Shown: positions 12,884 through 19,348 of the stretch, piece after piece
Layout: every line of letters begins with the position of its first letter
Position numbering within the stretch: position 1 is the stretch's first letter
Virus record (IMG/VR): IMGVR_UViG_3300036884_000437
Location: 1-26,109 of that record
Length of the DNA stretch: 26,109 nucleotides
Source: a virus
Strand: one strand, 5' to 3'
Position numbers and translations under genes: made by a program
The notes under the pieces: generated by a model
Told to the model about the DNA's origin: nothing
What the model saw: only the letters and a program-made list of their open reading frames with translations
Databases searched by the model: none

Positions 12884-13833
12884 TAGAACAACTTTTCTGT
12901 ATTGGCGATCATTCTATCCCAGGTATACACTTTGAGTTTTTCAATTAAATTTGTTTTAAAACATTCAGCATAAGAGCTCTGTGTTAAAATGGTTTTAGCT
13001 GCAAATATCAGTTCTTCACGATTGTCCTTTTCAGCAATCAGACACGTAATTCCATTGATAAACAGCTCCCCTATGGCGCCGTCGCAAATAACCGCTGGAC
13101 AACCGCACAAGGTTGACTCTTTCGGCGCAAGATTAAGTCCTTCGGAAATTGAAGGCATGACAAAAACGCTGCACTCACTGAATATTTCTTCTACCTGTAA
13201 GCAAGTTGCGTTTGGATAGTGTTTTACTAAACAGTTTGGTTTTGGGGCAGACCCATATCCGCATTCAACTCCAAAAGTCAAAACACCATTTATCAACCCC
13301 TGCTTGTATAATTCGTTACACACATCTACTCCAAGGGGATATCTTTTGTCAAGCGAAGGATGATATAAAATAGCGGCATATTTTTTTCTTTCAATATTAG
13401 GGAAACTAAAGTCCGGCGTTATCCTACCAAAGCCGACATTATGGCACGTTATGCCTTCGGACTCTATAAGTTTTTTAGTGCGAAGCGTGCTTGACATGAC
13501 AGTGAGTTTCGGGTTTAAAATATTCCGGTGCTCGCGTTCAATGCACATGCCATAAGACAGCATGTAAATTAAAACTTTCTTGACCTGCGGCAATTCGGTT
13601 AAAAGGTTGGTATACGGATTATCTGAATACGTTATAACGACATCAGACGCGGGGAAGGTGTGGTCAGGTAGGCCGATGCTGAAAGGGATATCCAAGTTAA
13701 ATTTATCGGGCGTTTCTCTCTGAAAGCGGATATGCACATCGTATTTTTTTTTAAGCTCTTGGGCCAGTGCGATTGTGTGGGAAATACCACCGGAATACGG
13801 GCTGTAAAATGGCAATTCAAGGGTGATGGTCAT
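12883..13833 (-). CDS. GT-B glycosyltransferase (family 4-like)
   Basis: This 316-aa protein begins MTITLELPFYSPYSGGISHT, where the SGG loop is the N-terminal glycine motif of GT4 enzymes. The C-terminal domain has ECSVFVMPSISEGLNLAPKE, followed by STLCGCPAVICD. This is the E-x7-E donor phosphate and ribose binding motif typical of retaining GT4 enzymes. At 316 residues it is somewhat short for the family. It is the first gene of the seven-gene modification cassette and overlaps the small zinc-ribbon gene by 4 bases, so the cassette is tied to the head gene transcript with no promoter of its own visible. The donor and acceptor sugars are unknown. There is no membrane segment. Confidence 0.87.
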   Translation of the reverse strand: MTITLELPFYSPYSGGISHTIALAQELKKKYDVHIRFQRETPDKFNLDIPFSIGLPDHTFPASDVVITYSDNPYTNLLTELPQVKKVLIYMLSYGMCIEREHRNILNPKLTVMSSTLRTKKLIESEGITCHNVGFGRITPDFSFPNIERKKYAAILYHPSLDKRYPLGVDVCNELYKQGLINGVLTFGVECGYGSAPKPNCLVKHYPNATCLQVEEIFSECSVFVMPSISEGLNLAPKESTLCGCPAVICDGAIGELFINGITCLIAEKDNREELIFAAKTILTQSSYAECFKTNLIEKLKVYTWDRMIANTEKLF

Positions 13834-14048
13834 TCTATGGCCTTTTTAAAATCGTAGTTATGATTTTTTCTCATTTGAGCCGTTGCCCGATTGTCGCGCC
13901 TGATGCGAAAGAAAAACTTACCACTACCCTTTCTCTCCTGTAACTCCCAAAGATGAACTAACCCGCAATCGCAACAGACAGTTTTATGCGCACGTTGTAA
14001 TTCCATGAGACAATCGTCGGACATTTGAACGTAGCGTTTTGCTCTCAT
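13830..14048 (-). CDS. Small zinc-ribbon-like protein, 72 aa
   Basis: The protein reads MRAKRYVQMSDDCLMELQRA, then TVCCDCGLVHLWEL, then a basic C-terminus (FRIRRDNRATAQMRKNH). The CCDCGLVH motif with a further cysteine at residue 14 and histidines could bind one metal ion. Small proteins with CCDCGLVH are familiar in phage genomes but have no assigned role that I can name. It overlaps the head morphogenesis gene by 4 bases at its start and the first glycosyltransferase gene by 4 bases at its end, linking head assembly and modification cassette in one transcript. A DNA-binding role is possible from the charge, but I would not assign one. Confidence 0.7.
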   Translation of the reverse strand: MRAKRYVQMSDDCLMELQRAHKTVCCDCGLVHLWELQERKGSGKFFFRIRRDNRATAQMRKNHNYDFKKAIE

Positions 14049-14809
14049 TCGCCCTCATCCATTGCGGTCATTACATCATAATCCGATCCGGTTTCCAGAT
14101 CATCCCCGCTCATATCGCCCGGGAGTTTGTAAACGGGCGTGAAAACACAAAAACAGTGTGGATGAATTGGGATGGCCGGGAAATTGTCAAGCGAGTAAAT
14201 CCCAGGGCCAGCGCCATTGTCCCTCTCTGATAATTCCAGGCATATCTCGCAATTCTCCACGCTGGTCGAAACATCAAACTGACCGGCCACGCAGTCTTCG
14301 TCGTTTACCGCTTCTGTAAACGCCCCGATATTATAAGCCCGGTTTGTTTCCGTCACGGCCAGGCGGAAGGCGTTTGACAGTGCTTTTTTATCAAGCGCGT
14401 TGTCCACGGCCTTGTCAAGCATGTCAGAGCTGAGATTATCGGCAGCGGTAACGATTTTATTGTAAGCCTTATCCAGTGCCGACGGGTCTTCGGTCAAATC
14501 AGGATAGGCGTTGAGCAGCTTTTTTAAATCGGCTGCATCACTCATGTCGCCGCGCATGACCTGCCGGGCTGCGGATACGATTTCCCTGATCGGCTTTTTA
14601 AGGTCTTCGGCGGTCGTGTAGTTGGAAAGGTCTTTTACAAGGTCACGGAATTTAAGCTGCCCGGACATTGCCACGCGCAGGTCTTCGGCAATCGCGTTGA
14701 CCATTGCGGGGGAGTACAGGCGCTCGGAAAGTGAAAGCGAATCCCCTGGAAAATAATTTCCGAGCAGGAAGCCACGCAGGTCGAGATTAGTTTTTACTTT
14801 AATGGTCAC
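14045..14809 (-). CDS. Head morphogenesis protein (Mu gpF-like)
   Basis: This 254-aa protein fits the phage Mu F / SPP1 gp7 minor head protein family. A long helical N-terminal and middle part (DLKKPIREIVSAARQVM, KALSNAFRLAVTETNRAYN) leads to the C-terminal metal-binding pattern. That pattern is ENCEICLELSERDNG (two cysteines spaced CxxC), then FPAIPIHPHCFCVFTPVY, the HPxCxC motif of the family. The LAVTETNRAYN segment is the family core helix. These proteins enter the procapsid in a few copies and are needed for infectious particles. The gene order portal, ATP-grasp protein, small genes, then this gene is slightly stretched compared with the usual portal-gpF adjacency. It overlaps both neighbours by 4 bases. 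Confidence 0.9.
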   Translation of the reverse strand: MTIKVKTNLDLRGFLLGNYFPGDSLSLSERLYSPAMVNAIAEDLRVAMSGQLKFRDLVKDLSNYTTAEDLKKPIREIVSAARQVMRGDMSDAADLKKLLNAYPDLTEDPSALDKAYNKIVTAADNLSSDMLDKAVDNALDKKALSNAFRLAVTETNRAYNIGAFTEAVNDEDCVAGQFDVSTSVENCEICLELSERDNGAGPGIYSLDNFPAIPIHPHCFCVFTPVYKLPGDMSGDDLETGSDYDVMTAMDEGE

Positions 14810-15033
14810 TTTTTCAATCCTGTTTTAATAGCCGCCTCTGCGCTGTCTAAAACCGCCTTTTTTAATTTACCTTTGACATCATGCTTCTTGAACAGTTCCC
14901 TGACGATCTTCCCCGCGTCCCTGGGCTTGGCGTTCTCAAGACGCTTGCGCAGTTCCGGCTTCATTGCGGCCAGCACCGGTCGGAAGCGCCGGACAAATTC
15001 AATGGCGTGCTTGCGGGCGGGGTTAATTCTCAT
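14806..15033 (-). CDS. Small basic helical protein, 75 aa
   Basis: I use the ATG at 15033 (MRINPARKHAIEFVRRFRP), because the longer frame back to 15195 would overlap the preceding gene by about 170 bases. The shorter start overlaps it by only 11. The protein is mostly helical and very rich in Lys and Arg (RKRLENAKPRDAGKIVRELF and KGKLKKAVLDSAEAAIK). It ends with an ATGA overlap into the gpF-like gene. Its composition and tight coupling suggest it may be the detached N-terminal part of the gpF-like head protein or a partner of it, since gpF-type proteins usually begin with a similar basic helical region. That is inference, and no specific family is recognised. Confidence 0.6.
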   Translation of the reverse strand: MRINPARKHAIEFVRRFRPVLAAMKPELRKRLENAKPRDAGKIVRELFKKHDVKGKLKKAVLDSAEAAIKTGLKK

Positions 15034-15412
15034 TGCATTTGTCCGTATATTTTTGCCAAGGGACGTCAAGAGCCGCTGCCATGATGCGCTCCACACCGGT
15101 CGCTTCGCAATGTTGCCGGGAATACGGGGCAGCTTCCGAATCCCCTGGCTCATCAATGTTTCCCGGCGAGCGAGCGGATTCAAACGATTCATCAAACGCT
15201 TTTATTTCAGGTTCAGGAACGCCGTCGTATTCCGTTCGCAAAACTTCCCAAAACTCATGCAGCAAAACAAGCATGTTCATTCTGATGTCGCCGAGGTCGC
15301 TTGTTCTTATTTGTAAAGTACCGATGGAGTCAAAAAAATAATCACCTTTTGTCGGGTAACGCTGTTCGCTTTGGGGAATTACTCGCATTTCAATATGGCG
15401 GATATTTCTCAT
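15023..15412 (-). CDS. Hypothetical phage protein, 129 aa
   Basis: The first ATG gives MRNIRHIEMRVIPQSEQRYP; an internal ATG at codon 9 is equally possible, as neither has a strong ribosome binding site. The protein has a soluble, mixed alpha/beta look with DYFFDSIGTLQIRTSDLGD and a helix MLVLLHEFWEVLRTEY, followed by an acidic low-complexity middle and a C-terminal DVPWQKYTDKCNEN. The HEFWE segment resembles a metal-binding HExxH-like helix only superficially, and a second histidine is missing. It is the first gene after the structured 336-bp gap and precedes the head morphogenesis genes. Function is unknown. Confidence 0.6.
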   Translation of the reverse strand: MRNIRHIEMRVIPQSEQRYPTKGDYFFDSIGTLQIRTSDLGDIRMNMLVLLHEFWEVLRTEYDGVPEPEIKAFDESFESARSPGNIDEPGDSEAAPYSRQHCEATGVERIMAAALDVPWQKYTDKCNEN

Positions 15413-15456
15413 GGCTTTTAACTCATTTCTTGATTTTATGCTTTTGGTGTTCGCCC

Positions 15457-15513
15457 GCCGAGCAAAACCCCCTCTTTCCCCCTTTTTAAAGGGAGCAGAG
15501 AAGATTGCTCGGC
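15457..15513. repeat. Inverted repeat with C-run/G-run core
   Basis: GCCGAGCAA (15457-15465) and TTGCTCGGC (15505-15513) form a perfect 9-bp inverted repeat. They enclose a core in which CCCCCTTTTTAAAGGG can fold on itself. Cores of this C-run, T/A, G-run form resemble dispersed hairpin repeats common in some anaerobic deltaproteobacterial-type genomes, so it may have come from the host chromosome. That origin is inference. Confidence 0.5.
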
Positions 15514-15719
15514 AAGATCATGCCCTTGGCATCCCACCCACCGCCGGATTAAGAACCCCGAACTATCCGGAAAATAAGAAAGCCCTCTGACCCTTATTTC
15601 ATCCCCCACTCGGTTCGGGGCGAGGGAGGGAATTTTGAGCCAGAAGGCTTACTTATTCTGTCCACCATTACCCGAACGTAATGCGGAAAGTTCGTAACTT
15701 TCTTACTTGCACTCATAAT

Positions 15720-15746
15720 TTAATATTATGGTCAAAAGAATGTCAA
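15720..15746 (-). promoter_or_regulatory. Candidate promoter (TTGACA)
   Basis: On the minus strand TTGACA (15746-15741) shares the TTGACnTTY form of the other phage promoters here. The -10 is poor: TATTAA after 15 bp or TAAATT after 18 bp. It lies just inside the end of the ATP-grasp gene and before the structured gap. Confidence 0.35.
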
Positions 15747-15748
15747 GG

Positions 15749-17011
15749 CTATAGCTTATTTGCCATGTCAAGGCATTCCTGCGCGGCGTCGAGGCAATGG
15801 GCGTGAATGCTAATCTCTGTGCCTTCGATTAGGGCCGCCGAGTCCTGACAGCTCTTGATTGCCGCTTCGAGCGTGTCACCGATTCCCGCAACACTTCCCA
15901 CGTCGCTCGTACCGCCCTGCTGCGGGACAATCGTACATAAGCCGTCTTTGACTTTATACTTTTTCAGGAATATTTGATCGGCAATTTTCGGCGGATAATA
16001 AATTGTCATCGCGTGATTACAGGCCCATTGCGATTCTATGAGTAACTCCACGCCGAATTGCTTGACCGCTTCGGGCTTGACCATTTCGCCGTTCGCGGCC
16101 GCCCACATCACCTCGCCAAGGTTTTTAAAGATCAACAGATAGATTGAACCCGGCGGGCACGGCATGCGCCCGGTAAAATCGGTCATAATACTTTTCTTGC
16201 CGACGATGCGATTTTCCAAACTTAAAAATCCGGTGTATTTATAATCCTTAAATTTCTTTGCAAACGCCGTGTTGAACTGCGTAATCAGTGGAGACAAATC
16301 GGAATACTTTTTGATCTGGCCGGCATAGGCCTTATCCTTCACCTCGCACCCGGATAGCCATAGCTCTGGGCAGGTCCCGCGCATGGTAAAGCCGTCGTAC
16401 CCCTGTTCTAATACCGGTTGCCCATTTTCGTCTTCGATAGGGTCTTCAACGATAAATTCTATGCTGTCTTCGATTGCGGCCAGGTTGTAACGGTCAACGA
16501 GAAGTTCCTCTTTTGACAGTTCGTAGTTTTTATGAAACCGGGTTTCAAAAAGACCGCGCCAGAAATTTACTTTCAACCAAAGATTATCATTTTTCTTAAG
16601 GTGATTTTCGAGCGCGTCAAAGCCGACAATCTTTTTCCATGGATTAACAGGCAGGCCAAGCTCGGCCATTTGTTCCTTGCACACATCCCGGTACAGTTCC
16701 AGCTCTTCGGCGTTCCCGCTGCCCCAGGTGATTTCCCCTTGAGATTTTAAAAACTCCTGAAAACTCCCTGTGTATACGTCTGGAAATATCCAGAAGTCGA
16801 TTTCGTCGTAAACGTCCCACGGATTGTTGACAACTTCGACGCCTTCGATCCCCTCGCCGATTTTTGTCTTGTTCGGCTTTGGGTAAGATTCGATCCACCA
16901 TGGAATGCAGTAGTAAACTGTTTTGTATTCTTTGGTGAGACGAACGGCCAGAGATAAATAATTCCCTGATGTGTCAATCACCATGGCCACAACATCCGAT
17001 GTCTTCTTCAT
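15749..17011 (-). CDS. ATP-grasp / PurD-like protein, probably altered site
   Basis: This 420-aa protein follows the layout of phosphoribosylamine-glycine ligase (PurD/GARS). The N-terminus (VVAMVIDTSGNYLSLAVRL) is Rossmann-like. Residues 96-121 (WGSGNAEELELYRDVCKEQM) correspond to the conserved helix that opens the ATP-grasp domain. Residues 370-397 (DVGSVAGIGDTLEAAIKSCQ) match the GARS C-terminal domain. In PurD the magnesium site is E-x-N-x-RFGDPE. Here the aligned stretch reads TDFTGRMPCPPGS (about residues 277-289), so Glu becomes Asp, Asn becomes Thr and the GDPE motif is lost. Purine synthesis is therefore doubtful. It overlaps the portal gene by 4 bases, which suggests a virion or head assembly job, or ligation of an unknown amine. 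Alignment is by eye. Confidence 0.7.
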   Translation of the reverse strand: MKKTSDVVAMVIDTSGNYLSLAVRLTKEYKTVYYCIPWWIESYPKPNKTKIGEGIEGVEVVNNPWDVYDEIDFWIFPDVYTGSFQEFLKSQGEITWGSGNAEELELYRDVCKEQMAELGLPVNPWKKIVGFDALENHLKKNDNLWLKVNFWRGLFETRFHKNYELSKEELLVDRYNLAAIEDSIEFIVEDPIEDENGQPVLEQGYDGFTMRGTCPELWLSGCEVKDKAYAGQIKKYSDLSPLITQFNTAFAKKFKDYKYTGFLSLENRIVGKKSIMTDFTGRMPCPPGSIYLLIFKNLGEVMWAAANGEMVKPEAVKQFGVELLIESQWACNHAMTIYYPPKIADQIFLKKYKVKDGLCTIVPQQGGTSDVGSVAGIGDTLEAAIKSCQDSAALIEGTEISIHAHCLDAAQECLDMANKL

Positions 17012-18780
17012 GCCACCACCTTTTTCTTAAGGCTGAACCCACGCTTGGCGCCCTTGCTGACCTTCTTGGGCGGGACCGGCACGGCGGTAGGGTCCTGCTG
17101 CCCCAGTGCCGCGGCTGCCGCTTCTGCTGCCAGTTCTTCGGGTGTCTTCGGCGGGGCGTTCGGATCGACCGGCGGTATCTCAAGCGCATTCTTGGCTTCC
17201 TCGACGGCCATTTCTTTTATTTCGTCGATCACTTCCGCCACTTCGTCTTCGTCGGCATCATCGAAGACCGATAGAGCGCACATCTTGAGCGCCAGCGCTT
17301 TGCCCTTCGGCCCCACGCCCATGTCAATAAAACTGGTGTAGAGCGCAACGTCATCGACGGGTTGCGCGTCCGGCTGGAAATCTTCTTCGTACAGAACATC
17401 GTAATCGAAAGTTGATTCACTCTTGACATAGAGCTTGAACATGCGAGCTATTTCCAGTTCAAGATTTTTCGCCATTTTGCTGGTTTCTTTTAAAACAAAC
17501 TGCATGGCGTGGAAATCATAAGCCTTGGACTGTCCACTCTGGGCCTTGCTTGTCGTGGCCTCAATACCGAGCTGTCCAGCCTGCCGGAACAAATCTTCTT
17601 CCATGGTCTTTATAAACGCGGCAATGGTATTAAAATCGGTTGTGGGATATTCCAGGTATCGCGTCGAAGCCGGGGCCCGGCCGTTCTCAGCCGGCGGTTC
17701 GTACATGCCCTGCATGGGATTGGATGCAACTGAGTTCCCCGCGTCAAAGCCCGACGGCGTGGGCCGGATCAGGATCGGGAACATCTGCGCACAAATCGCC
17801 CTGGCCTCTGCACTGTCGAAATTATAAATCGCCCAGTTACAGCGGGCAATATCGTAAAATGAGGGATGCGGCAGTATGGTCCCGTCTTCGCTTTCGCTCG
17901 ACATCACCGGGATCACCGGAACTTCCCCCAGGTCGTAAGATGATTTAGTTCCTGACAACTCTTCAAACTTCCCGGTCTTTGGGTTTTTGCGTATCTTGAC
18001 AGAATACGATACTGTCCATTTTTTCCAGCGCGGCTCTGTGGTTTTGTGTCCAGACTCCGGGTCTGCATACTCCTCCGGCATTTCCTTGAACATGATCTGC
18101 TGCACTTTGCCGAAATCATCCAGGATACTTTCGCTCTCCTCGACCTGCTGCGGCAGCCGGATATACAGATAGGGAAAAATGCGATTTTTAACCGCGGTCT
18201 TCACATCCAGGTCTGCGGGAATGTTTGGAAAATTGTCGATGATCACAAAGCAGGTTTCGAGAATGCGGGCGTTCTTTACGGCTCGTTTGCAAAAGCTTCC
18301 GATACCATGTCTGCGGTTATCCACGTTCTCAAGAAAGGCGTTCCACTGCGGGGCAATGTCTCCATCGTTGTCAATCTGCTCGCCGATCTTGGTCGTGCGC
18401 ATTACGCCGTCGCTGAACACCGGCTTATATGTTGCGTCGATAATCTGCTTGAGAAAATTACGGTAAAAGGAAATCGCGCGACGCAGTAAATACTGGTCAT
18501 CGACTTCGGTTGTCATCTTGCGCAGGATCGTACCGTCGTAAAATCCGCCAGTGCCCCAGTACGCCTGCCACATCACGTCGAATTTATTGAGCTTGAATAT
18601 GGCTGGTCCGGGCGGGGTGTTTTTGTCGCTGCCGGAGAGCGTGTTCTGCGCGGTTGCGACGGGTGCGCCGGTGGAAACTGAAACCGGATCATTGATCTGG
18701 TCGTATGCTCCGGTTGCTTGGACTCCGGAAGGGGCGAGAAAAGATTGAGCGACGGATTCAACGGCGAAGTCGTCTGACAT
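17008..18780 (-). CDS. Portal protein
   Basis: This 590-aa protein follows the large terminase gene (with two small genes between) and precedes head genes, as expected for the dodecameric portal ring. Residues about 85-135 (WQAYWGTGGFYDGT, LRKMTTEV, RRAISFYRNFLKQIIDATYK) form the typical N-terminal helical region. The middle (NARILETCFVIIDNF, SSYDLGEVPVIPV) is the wing and stem. TMEEDLFRQAGQLGIEATTSKAQSGQSK matches the crown and clip segment of the DUF4055-type portals, with the long helix KETSKMAKNLELEIARMF. The C-terminus is acidic (DDADEDEVAEVIDEIKEM), then Pro/Ala-rich and basic, probably facing the capsid interior. The ribosome binding site GGAG lies 7 bases before the ATG and can be masked by an upstream hairpin. 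Confidence 0.9.
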   Translation of the reverse strand: MSDDFAVESVAQSFLAPSGVQATGAYDQINDPVSVSTGAPVATAQNTLSGSDKNTPPGPAIFKLNKFDVMWQAYWGTGGFYDGTILRKMTTEVDDQYLLRRAISFYRNFLKQIIDATYKPVFSDGVMRTTKIGEQIDNDGDIAPQWNAFLENVDNRRHGIGSFCKRAVKNARILETCFVIIDNFPNIPADLDVKTAVKNRIFPYLYIRLPQQVEESESILDDFGKVQQIMFKEMPEEYADPESGHKTTEPRWKKWTVSYSVKIRKNPKTGKFEELSGTKSSYDLGEVPVIPVMSSESEDGTILPHPSFYDIARCNWAIYNFDSAEARAICAQMFPILIRPTPSGFDAGNSVASNPMQGMYEPPAENGRAPASTRYLEYPTTDFNTIAAFIKTMEEDLFRQAGQLGIEATTSKAQSGQSKAYDFHAMQFVLKETSKMAKNLELEIARMFKLYVKSESTFDYDVLYEEDFQPDAQPVDDVALYTSFIDMGVGPKGKALALKMCALSVFDDADEDEVAEVIDEIKEMAVEEAKNALEIPPVDPNAPPKTPEELAAEAAAAALGQQDPTAVPVPPKKVSKGAKRGFSLKKKVVA

Positions 18781-18785
18781 AGAAG

Positions 18786-18834
18786 GGCTCCAAGGTTTAA
18801 CCGCCTGGGTTGTGGGCGGCTCCTCCTGGGAGCC
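18786..18834 (-). promoter_or_regulatory. Alternative hairpins masking the portal ribosome binding site
   Basis: In transcript direction GGCTCC (18834-18829) pairs with the nearby GGAGCC (18823-18818), and CCGCC/GGCGG forms a second hairpin after it. An identical GGAGCC (18791-18786) contains the portal ribosome binding site, so GGCTCC could pair with either copy. That would switch the site between free and blocked. Confidence 0.35.
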
Positions 18835-18865
18835 TATAAGGGCTTACACTGGTATTATAATATAT

Positions 18866-19144
18866 TTATTCCGAAATTGGTACAAGATTATTTCCGGCCG
18901 CCTGTTCCACTGCTTTCTTTTTAAGCGCCAGGTCGTGCCGCCGGGCCTTGCAGAGCGCCTTGAACCGCTTGCGGGTAATGCCGAGTTGTTGGCATGCCGC
19001 GGTTTCTTGGCGGCGATTTGCCACAATATAAGGGCCGTTTGTAATTGTTGGACGCGGTTCCCTTGGTAATTCAAACCCCGGCTTGCGGATAAATACCCGG
19101 CGCTGCGAGGCGCGGGCTTCTGCTTGGGAGTCTTTGTAGTTCAT
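18866..19144 (-). CDS. Small helical protein, possible HTH, 92 aa
   Basis: I use the ATG at 19144 (MNYKDSQAEARASQRRVFIR), which has GAGAGGGTAACC upstream. A longer frame from 19189 would overlap the preceding gene. After a basic N-terminal region (RKPGFELPREPRPT) the C-terminal half reads NRRQETAACQQLGITRKRFK and ALCKARRHDLALKKKA. This has the spacing of a helix-turn-helix (helix, GIT turn, recognition helix with Arg and Lys). It could be a small regulator or a DNA-packaging accessory protein. It lies between the large terminase and portal genes. It starts 2 bases after the stop of the 66-aa gene and is 85 bases before the portal. No family is recognised. Confidence 0.6.
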   Translation of the reverse strand: MNYKDSQAEARASQRRVFIRKPGFELPREPRPTITNGPYIVANRRQETAACQQLGITRKRFKALCKARRHDLALKKKAVEQAAGNNLVPISE

Positions 19145-19146
19145 GG

Positions 19147-19347
19147 TTACCCTCTCAATACAAAGGTTGCATAATTTAGTTTTGACCAATCAACGCTCTT
19201 TATTCCAAGCGCGTAAGTTTTATTGAAAAGTTTTTTCTCCCTCAGAGTATACCGAAGGCCACTTCGCTCGTCCTGAATTTCTTTTTCAAATTCTTTGACG
19301 AATTGCAGCAGGAAAGAAATAAAATACCCGTGAATGTTTTTATCCAT
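19147..19347 (-). CDS. Hypothetical phage protein, 66 aa
   Basis: The ATG lies 1 base after the stop of the large terminase gene, and the terminase end supplies GGGGCAGGTG as ribosome binding site. The peptide reads MDKNIHGYFISFLLQFVKEF, then a charged region (EKEIQDERSGLRYTLREKKL), and ends YATFVLRG. The N-terminal FISFLLQFVKEF is hydrophobic but short and interrupted by charges, so it is probably an amphipathic helix rather than a membrane span. Coupled position between terminase and the next small gene supports real expression. I do not recognise the family and assign no function. Confidence 0.6.
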   Translation of the reverse strand: MDKNIHGYFISFLLQFVKEFEKEIQDERSGLRYTLREKKLFNKTYALGIKSVDWSKLNYATFVLRG

Positions 19348-19348
19348 G

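Larger units (their letters stand above)
15413..15748 (-). other. 336-bp structured intergenic region
   Basis: There is no convincing gene here. The minus strand holds several stems. GAAAGTT-ACG-AACTTTC and ATTAC-GTTCGG-GTAAT are simple hairpins near 15665-15703. CCCCGAAC (15620-15613) can pair with GTTCGGGG (15563-15556) or with the earlier GTTCGGG (15677-15671), so two folds compete. AAATAAG/CTTATTT nests inside the larger stem. A 9-bp inverted repeat lies at 15457-15513. A candidate promoter stands at the upstream end. This could be a long regulated leader for the head morphogenesis genes or a separate small RNA. Confidence 0.45.

Noticed and set aside
14806-15195. Longer 129-aa version of the small basic protein
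   Set aside because: It would overlap the preceding gene by about 170 bases. The ATG at 15033 gives a normal short overlap.
15594-15716. 40-aa minus-strand ORF starting ATGAGTGCAAGT in the structured gap
   Set aside because: No ribosome binding site. The candidate promoter would start transcription after its ATG, and the sequence is explained by hairpins. Low-probability gene.
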